43,316 bases of DNA from Phocaeicola intestinalis (GCF_014837065.1 NZ_JACSPP010000030.1:1-43316); one strand, 5' to 3'; positions 1 to 7,650 are shown, counted from the first letter of the stretch. Notes: a model not told the origin generated them from the letters alone. A program made the numbers and translations.

Positions 1-108
1 CAGGCCGTTAAGGATTTCTTCGACAATATCGGAAACTATAAAGAAGAGTTGGAGTCACTTCTGACTCTTAAATTCCGGTTGTCTAATTCGCAAACCATTT
101 CTTTTTGA
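1..108 (+). CDS. C-terminal end of an unidentified protein (partial)
   Basis: The reading frame is open from the first base and closes with TGA at 106-108, giving the last 35 residues of a protein that begins outside the window. The tail is mixed and charged (it contains DNIGNYKEELESLL, which could be amphipathic helix) and ends in a Ser/Asn/Gln-rich stretch. I do not recognise the family. It could also be chance, but the stop is followed by a normal spacer and then a co-directional lipoprotein gene, which fits a real gene end. Confidence 0.45.
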   Translation, partial: QAVKDFFDNIGNYKEELESLLTLKFRLSNSQTISF

Positions 109-184
109 CTATAACAACCATCCAGAATGTCCGTCTTTCTGATTACCGAAAGAGGATGGCGGACATTCTTTACACATCATGCTT

Positions 185-646
185 ATGAAACATTTCTTAT
201 TCTACTTGATTACATTAACCGTATGCTTGCCGTTCGCTTCGTGCAGCGATGAGTTTGCGGAATTGCCGTATGCATACGATGAAATCAGTTACAGACGTGG
301 TTATGACCTTGACATACCTTTAGATACCGTGGTTTATATCGAAAGTCAAGCCGAATTTGACCAACTGTTTGCTGATGAAGAGACAAAGCCCGAAGCAAGC
401 GTACCGTTCTCAGAGGGTGTGCTGGCGGTGGTAAAGGGTATAGCTAATGGAGGAATTGTGGATTTACAAAAAAATCTGATTCAATCGGATGACGGTTATC
501 ACTTGTCTATCCGGATTCAAACAGACTTCACAGATGTTATGGAGCCTTGGTATGTCGCCTACGTCATTCCAAAAGAATATGCAGGCAAAGTCGATTTGGA
601 TATAGAATACTACCTCACCACAGATTACACGGATTTAAATAATTAA
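185..646 (+). CDS. small lipoprotein, possibly PrcB-like fold
   Basis: This 153-residue protein begins with a lipoprotein signal: a hydrophobic stretch ending PFASC places the lipidated cysteine at residue 20, so it should be exported and anchored in a membrane. An ATG two codons earlier (179) is possible, but the one at 185 gives the standard MKH start. The mature part (VVYIESQAEFDQLF, then VPFSEGVLAVVKG, then a C-terminal strand with YVAYVIPKE) loosely resembles the PrcB C-terminal domain, where a short helix is followed by a beta-rich part. That is inference from pattern only. Nothing around it hints at a function. The gene ends about 40 bases before a triple-repeat element and converges on the GH31 gene. 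Confidence 0.7.
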   Translation: MKHFLFYLITLTVCLPFASCSDEFAELPYAYDEISYRRGYDLDIPLDTVVYIESQAEFDQLFADEETKPEASVPFSEGVLAVVKGIANGGIVDLQKNLIQSDDGYHLSIRIQTDFTDVMEPWYVAYVIPKEYAGKVDLDIEYYLTTDYTDLNN

Positions 647-686
647 AAATGAATATCCTTTTCCCCACCAGACATCATCCTTTTAT

Positions 687-770
687 GGTTTCCATATCAA
701 AACCGTACGTTCTCCAATTGAAAACCGTACGTTCTCGATATGGAAACCGTACGGTTTTCACTTGGAGAAC
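687..770. repeat. intergenic triple repeat, locus A (22-bp period)
   Basis: Three units start at 699, 721 and 743, exactly 22 bp apart. The first two share the 16-mer AAAACCGTACGTTCTC; the third contains the perfect palindrome AAACCGTACGGTTT. Interleaved inverted repeats are also present. GGTTTCCATATC (687-698) pairs with 737-748, and the 19-mer at 709-727 pairs with 752-770 with one mismatch, so the arms cross in an A-B-A'-B' order. It lies between the converging lipoprotein and GH31 genes. Confidence 0.85.
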
Positions 771-785
771 ATAAAAAGAAGACAA

Positions 786-837
786 CTTGGAACAGATACT
801 GAACCGTTCAATCATATATTGGTTCGTATCTGCCAAG
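786..837 (-). terminator. imperfect hairpin downstream of the GH31 gene
   Basis: The segment 786-805 (CTTGGAACAGATACTGAACC) pairs imperfectly with 821-837 (GGTTCGTATCTGCCAAG), leaving a 15-base loop. It sits just past the stop of the minus-strand GH31 gene, where a 3'-end hairpin is expected. No T-run follows on the minus strand, so it may be an mRNA-stabilising end rather than an intrinsic terminator. Confidence 0.4.
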
Positions 838-862
838 CAAACTTATTAGAAAAAACAACCTC

Positions 863-3460
863 TCAGAATTTCACCGTCAGCTTCTCCCCTTCGTATGTCA
901 CTTGTTTTTCCTGTCTGTCGCCCGCATAGCGGATGATGCGCAGGGGACGGACAGCTTTCATCTCTGGGAACGAACCTTCACGGGGATGGATGGTCAGTTC
1001 GCCCTTCGCTTCGTCCCATTCCATACGGACGAGCGCATACGCACCCTGCTCGTAAGCATAGTCTATGCCATTATCTTCGTAAACGGTATAAGCGGCATCG
1101 GCTCCGGCATATATCCGGACGGTCCAGCCGGCATCGGCAGCCTCACGGGTAGTCTGCGGCTTGCCCGAAGCCAATGGCAGAATGGTTCCAGCCTTGACGA
1201 AAACCGGAATTTGTTCCAGTGTGACCGGCACGGTCTCCCAAGTCCCGTTCCCAGCGGTTTTCGCACCGGTCCAGAAGTCATACCATCCGCCTTGCACATG
1301 CGGCAGGTACACCTCCCAACGGTTCTTGCCCGGCTCTACCACCGGGGCTACCAGCAGCGAAGGTCCGAACATGTATTCGTATTTCTGCGCCAAGGCAAGC
1401 GAATCGCCGGCAAAGTCCATCACTAACGGACGCATCAGGGTTCCTCCCCCGTAATGGGTGCGTGCGGCCTCCGAATAAATATAAGGGAACAGGCTATAAC
1501 GGGTGTCCAACGCCCGACGGGCAAGAGCGACCACCTCCTCGCCATAATTCCAGAACTCGGTATCCGACTGATAACCGTGCACACGGGTCAAGGGCAGGAA
1601 TACGCCCGCCTGCAGCCAGCGCAGGAAACATTCGTGGTAAGCCGGATCGGTGTACTGGCTTTGCCCGGGACGGAAGAAACCGCCTGCATCGTATGTCCAC
1701 CAAGGCTGTCCCGACACCACCATGCCCAGACCGCCCACAATCTGCCGGCGAAGCGTTTCCCAATCATGCCCCACATCGCCCGACCAAGTTGCCGTGGCAT
1801 ACCGTTGCATGCCGGGAAAACCGCTTCGCGTCAACAGCATCACCCGCCGGTCGGGCATCTCACGGCGTGACCCTTCGTATACGGTACGGTTCACCAGCAG
1901 CGGATAGACATTGCGGTACACCTCGCCCGGCACTGTCTGGTTCCACACCTTCCGCCCCAGCAAGTCGTCGTTCTCCGGCTCCGTCGCATCCAGCCACCAG
2001 GCATCTATCCCGTAAGGTTTCAAAAGACGTTTGTTGAAGTTCTCCCAATAATAAGCCGCTGCATCGGGATTGAAGAAGTCAATCCACGAAGTCTGCGGAA
2101 TGTAATAGCCCTTGCCCTGCATCAGTTTGCCCACCTCCGATGCCGGGTCTATCTTCGACCATACCGAAAGCATCAGGCGGGCATCCAATGCATGCACATC
2201 GTCCACCAGTTTCTTGGGGTCGGGATAACCGGATTCATCGAAACGCATGGCATTCCAGCCATACTTTCCCCAGTATTGCCAATCCTGCACGATGACGTCC
2301 ATCGGCAAACTATCGTTACGGAAGCGTGTAGCGGTCTGAACTATTTCATCCTGACCGTGGAAACGTTCCCGACAATGAATATAGCCCAGTGCCCATCGAG
2401 GCATCATCGGGACCTCACCTGTCACCCGACGGTATGCCGCAATCACCTCATCAGCTTTTCCGGCAAACACGGTATAGTCAACAGCCTCTGCTACAGGCGA
2501 ACGGAACACGGTTTCATCTGTTACTTTCCGGTAATACACTTTCGGCCGGTCTTCTTTTTCCAATTCGGCTTCCACCGGATACACTCCAGCCTCCAATTCG
2601 ACAATGGCAGAAGTCGTAGGAGGCAACCACAGATTCTTCATATCGAATACGGTCTGATTGCCTATCTTCAAGTGATGCCTGCGTGCCATGGTCTGCCCCA
2701 CATCAAGCATCACGGCGTAGCGCCCAGACTCGCGAATAATCAGTGACGAAGTAAAAACGAACCGCTCACGCACCTCCTGCTTTCCTCCCTCAGCAGAAGT
2801 CACATCTACCGTCTCGGCATCACCGCTTGAAACCGTACGCGTCAACGTAATCAAGCTGTCTGCAGGATTGAATTCGGTCAAGCCGTAATTGTTCCACAAG
2901 ATGCCGTAACCTTTATCCGACAACACGAAAGGAACCGCTATCTGGGTATTGACCTGTGTAAGCCGGCGCGAAAGTCCCCGCACATTCAGTTGCCCGTCCT
3001 GAAATTGTCCCAGTCCGAAAAGATTTTCATCAGCAGGCGAATAAAAACACTGAGCGGCACACCTGGTAGGTTCTCCCTGTACCGATGAAGCCACCAGTTG
3101 CCGCTCTTTTTCCTGCAATATCGGTTTCCCTTCTGGCGTAAAATAAGCAAGCGTTCCTTTTTCCTTGTCTATCCGTACCACCAGTCCGGGCAAACCCAAC
3201 GTAATTTCTTCACCGGTTTCCTTCACCGACCAGGCCGGCTTGTCATTCCCCACATACACCCAATCGGGCAACACAGGCTCCTGACGCACATATTTCACAC
3301 GTACGGCATTGTCTGCCAACGGATAAAGTCGGATTTCCCCTTCCGATAACACCACAGTCAAACTATCCTCTGCCTGCCGGTACGAACGGACAGATTGCGC
3401 CCATCCCAGCGTAAAACACAGGCAAACGAACAATACCCAACAAATTCTTTTCTTCATCAT
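863..3460 (-). CDS. GH31 family glycosidase (alpha-xylosidase / alpha-glucosidase type) with PA14-like insert
   Basis: An 865-residue secreted glycoside hydrolase. A signal peptide ending GWAQ covers residues 1-22. An N-terminal beta domain is followed by a PA14-like insert at about 230-330 (FTSSLIIRESGRYAVMLDVG), then the GH31 barrel. The catalytic nucleophile is Asp491 in WWLDATEPE, and the acid/base is Asp562 in TWSGDVGHDW; both match GH31. The GH31 motif around DVIVQDWQYWGKYGW lies upstream. A C-terminal beta domain contains YTVYEDNG. GH31 covers alpha-glucosidases, alpha-xylosidases and others; the PA14 insert is seen in bacterial alpha-xylosidases acting on xyloglucan fragments, so alpha-xylosidase is favoured but not proven. 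It follows the MFS gene by 86 bases on the same strand, with no SusCD pair nearby. Start may be the second of two adjacent ATGs. Confidence 0.92.
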   Translation of the reverse strand: MMKKRICWVLFVCLCFTLGWAQSVRSYRQAEDSLTVVLSEGEIRLYPLADNAVRVKYVRQEPVLPDWVYVGNDKPAWSVKETGEEITLGLPGLVVRIDKEKGTLAYFTPEGKPILQEKERQLVASSVQGEPTRCAAQCFYSPADENLFGLGQFQDGQLNVRGLSRRLTQVNTQIAVPFVLSDKGYGILWNNYGLTEFNPADSLITLTRTVSSGDAETVDVTSAEGGKQEVRERFVFTSSLIIRESGRYAVMLDVGQTMARRHHLKIGNQTVFDMKNLWLPPTTSAIVELEAGVYPVEAELEKEDRPKVYYRKVTDETVFRSPVAEAVDYTVFAGKADEVIAAYRRVTGEVPMMPRWALGYIHCRERFHGQDEIVQTATRFRNDSLPMDVIVQDWQYWGKYGWNAMRFDESGYPDPKKLVDDVHALDARLMLSVWSKIDPASEVGKLMQGKGYYIPQTSWIDFFNPDAAAYYWENFNKRLLKPYGIDAWWLDATEPENDDLLGRKVWNQTVPGEVYRNVYPLLVNRTVYEGSRREMPDRRVMLLTRSGFPGMQRYATATWSGDVGHDWETLRRQIVGGLGMVVSGQPWWTYDAGGFFRPGQSQYTDPAYHECFLRWLQAGVFLPLTRVHGYQSDTEFWNYGEEVVALARRALDTRYSLFPYIYSEAARTHYGGGTLMRPLVMDFAGDSLALAQKYEYMFGPSLLVAPVVEPGKNRWEVYLPHVQGGWYDFWTGAKTAGNGTWETVPVTLEQIPVFVKAGTILPLASGKPQTTREAADAGWTVRIYAGADAAYTVYEDNGIDYAYEQGAYALVRMEWDEAKGELTIHPREGSFPEMKAVRPLRIIRYAGDRQEKQVTYEGEKLTVKF

Positions 3461-3546
3461 GCTATAACTTTTTTTGGATTACAGCTCCTAAGTTAAGACA
3501 TCTATCTGAAAAGCAAAAGAAACGAAGGGCAGAAAAAACCGTATTA

Positions 3547-4704
3547 TCATCCGATGGCACTCTTTCCATACCGTCTCACATACACCGAGATGCACCCCAG
3601 CCCCAGAAGCACGATGAAGACACCTACCAGCGACGGATAACGGTAACCCATACCGGCGTCTATCGGCAATCCGCCCAGATAGGCACCCACGGCATTGCCC
3701 AGGTTGAAAGCGATCTGTACGCACGCCGCGCCCATCATCTCCGAGCCGCGCGAGTTCTGCAAAAGCAATAATTGCTGGGGAGGAGAGACCGCAAAGAGGC
3801 AAGCCGTGCAGACAAACATCAGGATGACGGACAGGTACGGATTGCGGGTAAAGAAGAAGATGCCCAGCAATGACAATACCATCACCATCTGCGTGACACG
3901 GATTACCGGAGCCAGCCCGTAAAGGTCGCCGCACTTGCCTCCCACCAGATTACCGATGGTCATGCCCAATCCGGCAAGCATCATCACGGCGGTCATCGAA
4001 TGGGGCGAGAAACCTGCTTCGTGAATCATCTGCGGTGTGACATAGCTGAACCAGCAGAAGATGCCCCCGTTGCCGAACATTGTAGTCAGGATAATCAGCC
4101 ACGGAGCCAGCCGCTTCAGGAAACGGAACTGACCTTTCAATCCCACGTCGGGCAGAGCGGGCATATACGGAATCCAACGCCAAATCAGATAGAATATCAA
4201 GACTCCCCAAAGGGCATTGAACACGAAAGGAAAGCGCCACGAAAACAGGTTACTCAACAACGTGCCGAAAGGAACCCCGAAGAGGTTGGCAATGGTCATC
4301 CCCGCTATCATCAACGCTACCGCCTGCGAAGCTTTTCCTTTATCCGCCACCCGTTCCGCCACGATGGAACCTACGCCGAAGAATGCCCCGTGAGGCAATC
4401 CCGAAACGAAGCGCATCAGGAGCAACATCCAATAATTCACCGACATCGAAGCGAACAGATTCCCTACGATGTAAATCATTGCCAGTCCCAACAATATCTG
4501 CTTCAACGGACGGGTACGTGCCACCACTACGGTCAACGGAGCACCTACGCACACCCCAATGGCGTATGCCGAAATAAAGTGTCCTGCCTGCGGAATAGAA
4601 ATGCCCAAATCATGGGCCACATTGGGCAGAATGCCCATCATTACAAACTCGGCAATTCCTAAGCCCAGCGTGCCGGAAGCCAATGCCATCAAACTTTTCT
4701 TCAT
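3547..4704 (-). CDS. MFS transporter, AraJ-like sugar/drug exporter family
   Basis: A 385-residue inner-membrane protein with about twelve hydrophobic helices and no signal peptide. The N-terminal region (LGLGIAEFVMMGILPNVA, then the DLGIS..QAG pattern) is typical of the DHA1/AraJ branch of the major facilitator superfamily; the inter-helix motif VARTRPLKQIL corresponds to the loop 2-3 signature. These proteins move sugars, drugs or metabolites by proton exchange; the substrate cannot be read from sequence. It is 86 bases upstream of, and on the same strand as, the GH31 gene and may be co-transcribed with it. A likely -7 box lies at 4800-4807, and a 20-bp palindrome falls in the predicted leader. 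Confidence 0.88.
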   Translation of the reverse strand: MKKSLMALASGTLGLGIAEFVMMGILPNVAHDLGISIPQAGHFISAYAIGVCVGAPLTVVVARTRPLKQILLGLAMIYIVGNLFASMSVNYWMLLLMRFVSGLPHGAFFGVGSIVAERVADKGKASQAVALMIAGMTIANLFGVPFGTLLSNLFSWRFPFVFNALWGVLIFYLIWRWIPYMPALPDVGLKGQFRFLKRLAPWLIILTTMFGNGGIFCWFSYVTPQMIHEAGFSPHSMTAVMMLAGLGMTIGNLVGGKCGDLYGLAPVIRVTQMVMVLSLLGIFFFTRNPYLSVILMFVCTACLFAVSPPQQLLLLQNSRGSEMMGAACVQIAFNLGNAVGAYLGGLPIDAGMGYRYPSLVGVFIVLLGLGCISVYVRRYGKSAIG

Positions 4705-4729
4705 ACAGATTATCCTGATTGTGTTTTTC

Positions 4730-4782
4730 CACCACAGATTACACAGATTTTATAATTGATTTAATCTGTGTAATCTGTGGTG
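4730..4782. repeat. 20-bp perfect inverted repeat upstream of the MFS gene
   Basis: The arm at 4730-4749 (CACCACAGATTACACAGATT, written with flank) pairs perfectly with 4763-4782 around a 13-base AT-rich loop. The arms themselves contain the word CACAGATT twice. If the -7 box at 4800-4807 is used, this hairpin would form in the 5' leader of the MFS-GH31 transcript, and it also lies downstream of the metallopeptidase gene. A related but degenerate word palindrome occurs near 13255-13335. Confidence 0.85.
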
Positions 4783-4799
4783 AATATTCAAAACGGATG

Positions 4800-4807
4800 C
4801 AAAGGTA
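4800..4807 (-). promoter_or_regulatory. -7 box candidate for the MFS-GH31 transcript
   Basis: On the minus strand the sequence reads TACCTTTG, a perfect match to the Bacteroides -7 consensus TAnnTTTG, about 95 bases before the MFS start. No TTTG stands at the proper -33 distance, so support is limited to the -7 element. Confidence 0.45.
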
Positions 4808-4890
4808 AAGGAAATTCATCAAACATAAACGGCTGGGAACACAAAGCATACGCATTTTTTGACATACATCAACAGCAAGGCACAACAAGC

Positions 4891-5598
4891 TCAAAACACC
4901 GGACGATATGCACGCAACTCCTTGCGCAATGCCAGTGCACGCCCTTCCGTCATCCGGTCGAGCAACTCCCAGAAGCGGGGACCGTGGTTCATCTCGCGGG
5001 TGTGTGCCAGTTCGTGCAATACCACGTAATCCATCAGATGCGCCGGGAGCAGCATCAGGTAATACGACAGGCTGATATGACGTTCCGACGAGCAACTTCC
5101 CCACCGGGAGCGTGCCTTGGTAATCTTCACCGTCCGATACGACAATCCGTACCGTTCTGCCCAACATGCCACCAACGGAGGCAGATACTCTTCCGCCCGT
5201 TTCTTCAAGGCACGGGCTATGGCATTCCGCACCAACGTCTGTACCCGTTTGTCCGAAAAGTCAGTATCTTCGGGACAACAAATCTTTACTCCCTCTTCGG
5301 CGGAGCGCACGGTGAAATGCTTCAGCCGGCTGGGTTCGAGCCACAACCGGAAGCACTCCGCCTCCAGCCTATAATCCCAATCGAAAGGCTTGGGAGACAC
5401 ATCTGCCTTCAACTTCAGCAAGCGCTCACGGAAAGGGCGGATTACGTCGAGCAACGCTTTCACGCTCCGGAAAGGAGGCGTGGTGACATGCAGCCCGTCT
5501 TCTTTCATCCGCATCGTGACATTGCGCACCGTACGGCGGGTCACGATGAATATCTGCCCGAAATCGGCATCACTTACAATTTGTTTCTTAGCTATCAT
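4891..5598 (-). CDS. YgjP-like (SprT-related, DUF45) metallopeptidase
   Basis: A 235-residue cytosolic protein with the zincin motif HELAHTREMNH: His195, Glu196 and His199, with a third ligand at about His205. The preceding WGSCS..... and SLSYYLMLLPAHLMDYVV blocks are the signature of the YgjP/DUF45 family, which is related to the SprT metallopeptidase fold. A GTG-initiated upstream extension to 5661 is open, but I place the start at 5596-5598 because a perfect -7 box (TACCTTTG, 5607-5614) lies only eight bases before it and because the family begins near here. That implies a very short or absent leader. It is transcribed toward the MFS gene, 186 bases apart. Function in the cell is not established. 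Confidence 0.88.
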   Translation of the reverse strand: MIAKKQIVSDADFGQIFIVTRRTVRNVTMRMKEDGLHVTTPPFRSVKALLDVIRPFRERLLKLKADVSPKPFDWDYRLEAECFRLWLEPSRLKHFTVRSAEEGVKICCPEDTDFSDKRVQTLVRNAIARALKKRAEEYLPPLVACWAERYGLSYRTVKITKARSRWGSCSSERHISLSYYLMLLPAHLMDYVVLHELAHTREMNHGPRFWELLDRMTEGRALALRKELRAYRPVF

Positions 5599-5606
5599 AA
5601 CGGCAG

Positions 5607-5614
5607 CAAAGGTA
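5607..5614 (-). promoter_or_regulatory. -7 box abutting the metallopeptidase start codon
   Basis: TACCTTTG on the minus strand matches the Bacteroides -7 consensus and ends eight bases before the ATG at 5598. Transcription would start almost at the initiation codon, giving a near-leaderless mRNA. A divergent -7 match (TAACTTTG) lies 21 bases away on the plus strand. No clear -33 TTTG was found. Confidence 0.5.
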
Positions 5615-5634
5615 TAAAAAAATGAAGATATACT

Positions 5635-5642
5635 TAACTTTG
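5635..5642 (+). promoter_or_regulatory. divergent plus-strand -7 box candidate
   Basis: TAACTTTG fits the TAnnTTTG consensus. Transcription would start near 5649 and run at once into the perfect 20-bp hairpin at 5653-5698 and then an open frame without a start codon. No -33 element is visible, so this is a weak call. Confidence 0.3.
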
Positions 5643-5817
5643 CCATTTCAGTTATCTTCACAGGCAGTTTCAGTCAATTGAAACTGCCTGTGAAGATATC
5701 TCCGTTTTGCAGATTATCCTCAATGACGGAGAGGATTATCTGCAGCTGGACATTCGCGCAAACTGTTCGGGAATCCCGAAGACGTACGTGCAGGGAACGG
5801 TGCTCTGCAAAAATTAG
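5638..5817 (+). pseudogene. possible coding remnant without start codon
   Basis: The plus-strand frame is open from 5638 to the TAG at 5815-5817. Its last 39 codons read like protein (LQIILNDGEDYLQLDIRA, then CSGIPKTYVQGTVLCKN), but there is no ATG or GTG start and the frame runs through a perfect hairpin. This could be the 3' end of a decayed gene, a short peptide from a TTG start at 5707, or chance. The family is not recognised. Confidence 0.25.
5653..5698. repeat. 20-bp perfect hairpin, 6-base loop
   Basis: TATCTTCACAGGCAGTTTCA at 5653-5672 pairs perfectly with 5679-5698 around the loop GTCAAT. It lies between the metallopeptidase and yicC, just downstream of a plus-strand -7 match. On the plus strand it is followed by ATCTCCGTTTT, so it could also end a short transcript. 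Confidence 0.8.
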
Positions 5818-5858
5818 TAAAAATTAGATGCGTTTGCCCTGTTAGACGGGGAGAGAGA

Positions 5859-5890
5859 TTTGGCAGGTTGGCAGAGATTCCCTATCTTTG
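5859..5890 (+). promoter_or_regulatory. promoter of the yicC-gmk-nadD run
   Basis: TTTG at 5859-5862, a 20-base spacer and TATCTTTG at 5883-5890 fit the Bacteroides -33/-7 promoter (TTTG, about 19 bases, TAnnTTTG). The -7 box ends 24 bases before the yicC ATG. Confidence 0.65.
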
Positions 5891-5914
5891 CAAGACTTAA
5901 CAAAATCGAACCGT

Positions 5915-6790
5915 ATGATACAATCAATGACCGGATACGGCAAAGCGACCGTAACATTCGGAGACAAAAAAATAAACGTTGAAATCAAATCTCTCAACAG
6001 CAAGGCACTTGACCTGTCGACACGCATCGCCCCACTCTACCGCGAAAAGGAAATGGAAATACGCAACCGCATTGCCAAAACATTGGAACGGGGAAAAGTA
6101 GACTTTTCTATCTGGATAGAGAAAGATGCCGGCGAAACAGCTACACCCATCAATGCTGCACTGGTAGAAAACTATTACAAACAAATTTCTTCCATTGCCG
6201 AAACGTATCACATACCGGTACCTAACGACTGGTTTGCCACGCTATTGCGCATGCCCGATGTCCTGACACGGGTGGAAGTGCAGGAACTGGCAGACGAAGA
6301 ATGGGAAGCAGCCAGCCAAGCCATCGACGAAGCCCTGCAACACCTGACAGACTTCCGTAAACAGGAAGGAGCCGCACTGGAAAAGAAATTCATCGAGAAA
6401 GTGAACAACATCGAACGTCTCTTGCACACGCTGGAAAACTATGAAAAGGAACGGGTGAACAAAATACGCGAACGCATCACCGATGCACTGGAAAAGACGG
6501 TCAAAGTGGACTACGACAAGAACCGGCTGGAACAGGAACTGATATATTACATTGAAAAGCTGGACATCAACGAAGAAAAACAACGTCTTGCCAATCACCT
6601 GAACTATTTCCGTGAAACGCTTGCCGGCGGACACGGACAGGGCAAGAAACTGGGATTCATCGCCCAGGAAATGGGCCGCGAAATCAATACCACCGGAAGC
6701 AAGTCAAACCACGCACAGATGCAGAACATCGTGGTGCAGATGAAAGACGAGCTGGAACAAATCAAGGAACAAGTGTTGAACGTAATGTAA
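5915..6790 (+). CDS. yicC: YicC family endoribonuclease
   Basis: A 291-residue cytosolic protein of the YicC family. The start at 5915 gives the family's hallmark N-terminus MIQSMTGYGKA; the upstream in-frame ATG at 5888 overlaps the -7 box and is rejected. The N-terminal YicC-like domain covers about residues 1-155 (EIKSLNSKALDL). The C-terminal DUF1732 domain carries the conserved RLANHLNYFRE and GKKLGFIAQEMGREINT motifs near the end. E. coli YicC has been reported as an endoribonuclease acting in small-RNA turnover; activity here is inferred from family. It leads a plus-strand run and is followed by gmk, a common pairing in bacteria. The two are separated by a 124-base spacer filled by a large inverted repeat. 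Confidence 0.95.
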   Translation: MIQSMTGYGKATVTFGDKKINVEIKSLNSKALDLSTRIAPLYREKEMEIRNRIAKTLERGKVDFSIWIEKDAGETATPINAALVENYYKQISSIAETYHIPVPNDWFATLLRMPDVLTRVEVQELADEEWEAASQAIDEALQHLTDFRKQEGAALEKKFIEKVNNIERLLHTLENYEKERVNKIRERITDALEKTVKVDYDKNRLEQELIYYIEKLDINEEKQRLANHLNYFRETLAGGHGQGKKLGFIAQEMGREINTTGSKSNHAQMQNIVVQMKDELEQIKEQVLNVM

Positions 6791-6796
6791 AAAGCA

Positions 6797-6898
6797 AGTT
6801 GACAAGGTAACAAGTTGACGAGTTGACAAGGCTTTAAATGCCATTAAGTAAAACTATTCAGAACCTTGTCAACTTGTCACCCTGTTACCTTGTCAACT
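6797..6898. repeat. 35-bp word-repeat inverted repeat between yicC and gmk
   Basis: The arm 6797-6831 pairs with 6864-6898 with only three mismatches in 35 around a 32-base loop. Each arm is built from reiterated near-copies of AGTTGACAAGG and GGTAACA, so the arms are repetitive within themselves as well as complementary to each other. It fills almost the whole spacer, ending 16 bases before the gmk start. Intercistronic processing or mRNA stabilisation is possible. Confidence 0.85.
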
Positions 6899-6914
6899 AA
6901 AAAAGAATAAAAAC

Positions 6915-7481
6915 ATGAACGGAAAACTTATCATATTCTCAGCACCCTCAGGCTCGGGTAAATCGACCATTATCAACTACCTGCTGAAACAAGACCTGAA
7001 CCTGCAATTTTCCATCTCCGCTACCAGCCGCCCGCCACGCGGAACCGAACAGAACGGAGTGGAATACTTCTTTCTCACACCGGAAGAATTCAAACGACGC
7101 ATTGCCAACGGTGAATTCGTAGAATACGAAGAGGTATATCCCGACCGGTTCTATGGCACCTTGAAATCGCAAGTGGAAAAACAGCTTACCGAAGGCCAGA
7201 ACATCATCTTCGATGTGGATGTGGTAGGAGGATGCAACATCAAGCAGTTCTACGGAGAACGTGCCTTGTCGGTATTCATCCAGCCTCCTTCAATAGACGA
7301 ACTGCGCAAACGTCTGGAAGGACGTGGCACCGACTCACCCGAAACGATAGAAAGCCGGATAGCCAAAGCCAGTTTCGAACTAAGTTATGCACCCAAGTTC
7401 GACCTAGTCATCGTAAACGACAATCTGGAGGCAGCCGAAACCCAAGCCTTGGAAGCTATCCGGAAATTCTTGGCACAATAA
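6915..7481 (+). CDS. gmk: guanylate kinase
   Basis: A 188-residue cytosolic enzyme that phosphorylates GMP (or dGMP) with ATP to GDP, an essential step in purine nucleotide supply. The P-loop SAPSGSGKST at residues 9-18 is intact, with Gly13, Gly15 and Lys16. The GMP-binding region TSRPPRGTEQNGVEYFF follows, and then FYGTLKSQVE. Length and motif order match the bacterial family, so the product should be functional. It lies after yicC and before a small membrane protein and nadD, from which it is separated by a MITE-like insert. Confidence 0.97.
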   Translation: MNGKLIIFSAPSGSGKSTIINYLLKQDLNLQFSISATSRPPRGTEQNGVEYFFLTPEEFKRRIANGEFVEYEEVYPDRFYGTLKSQVEKQLTEGQNIIFDVDVVGGCNIKQFYGERALSVFIQPPSIDELRKRLEGRGTDSPETIESRIAKASFELSYAPKFDLVIVNDNLEAAETQALEAIRKFLAQ

Positions 7482-7515
7482 AATAAATCTCTTTTACCAC
7501 GGAAGAATTTAATGA

Positions 7516-7601
7516 TTAAGAAGCTGTTTTAAATTTAGCGCCCAAAGCACACACGAAAACGGATACATCAATTTTTGGAGAAATTCAAAACAGCTTCTTC
7601 T
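7516..7601. mobile_element. MITE-like element, short copy (internal deletion form)
   Basis: The ends are terminal inverted repeats of the form AAGAAGCTGTTTT...AAAACAGCTTCTT. The interior (GCGCCCAAAGCACACACG, then GGATACATCAATTTTTGGAG) matches the reverse strand of the 199-base element at 19703-19901. Compared with that copy, about 100 internal bases are missing after the left end. No transposase is encoded. It lies between gmk and the small membrane protein. Confidence 0.8.
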
Positions 7602-7650
7602 TAAGAGTTAAAAGACTTCTATAGTGAGTTTAAACTAAAGCTCAAACATT

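Noticed and set aside
4000..4662. A 220-codon plus-strand frame opposite the MFS gene
   Set aside because: The minus strand encodes about twelve clear membrane helices; the opposite frame is rich in Arg, His and Gln, typical of a shadow.
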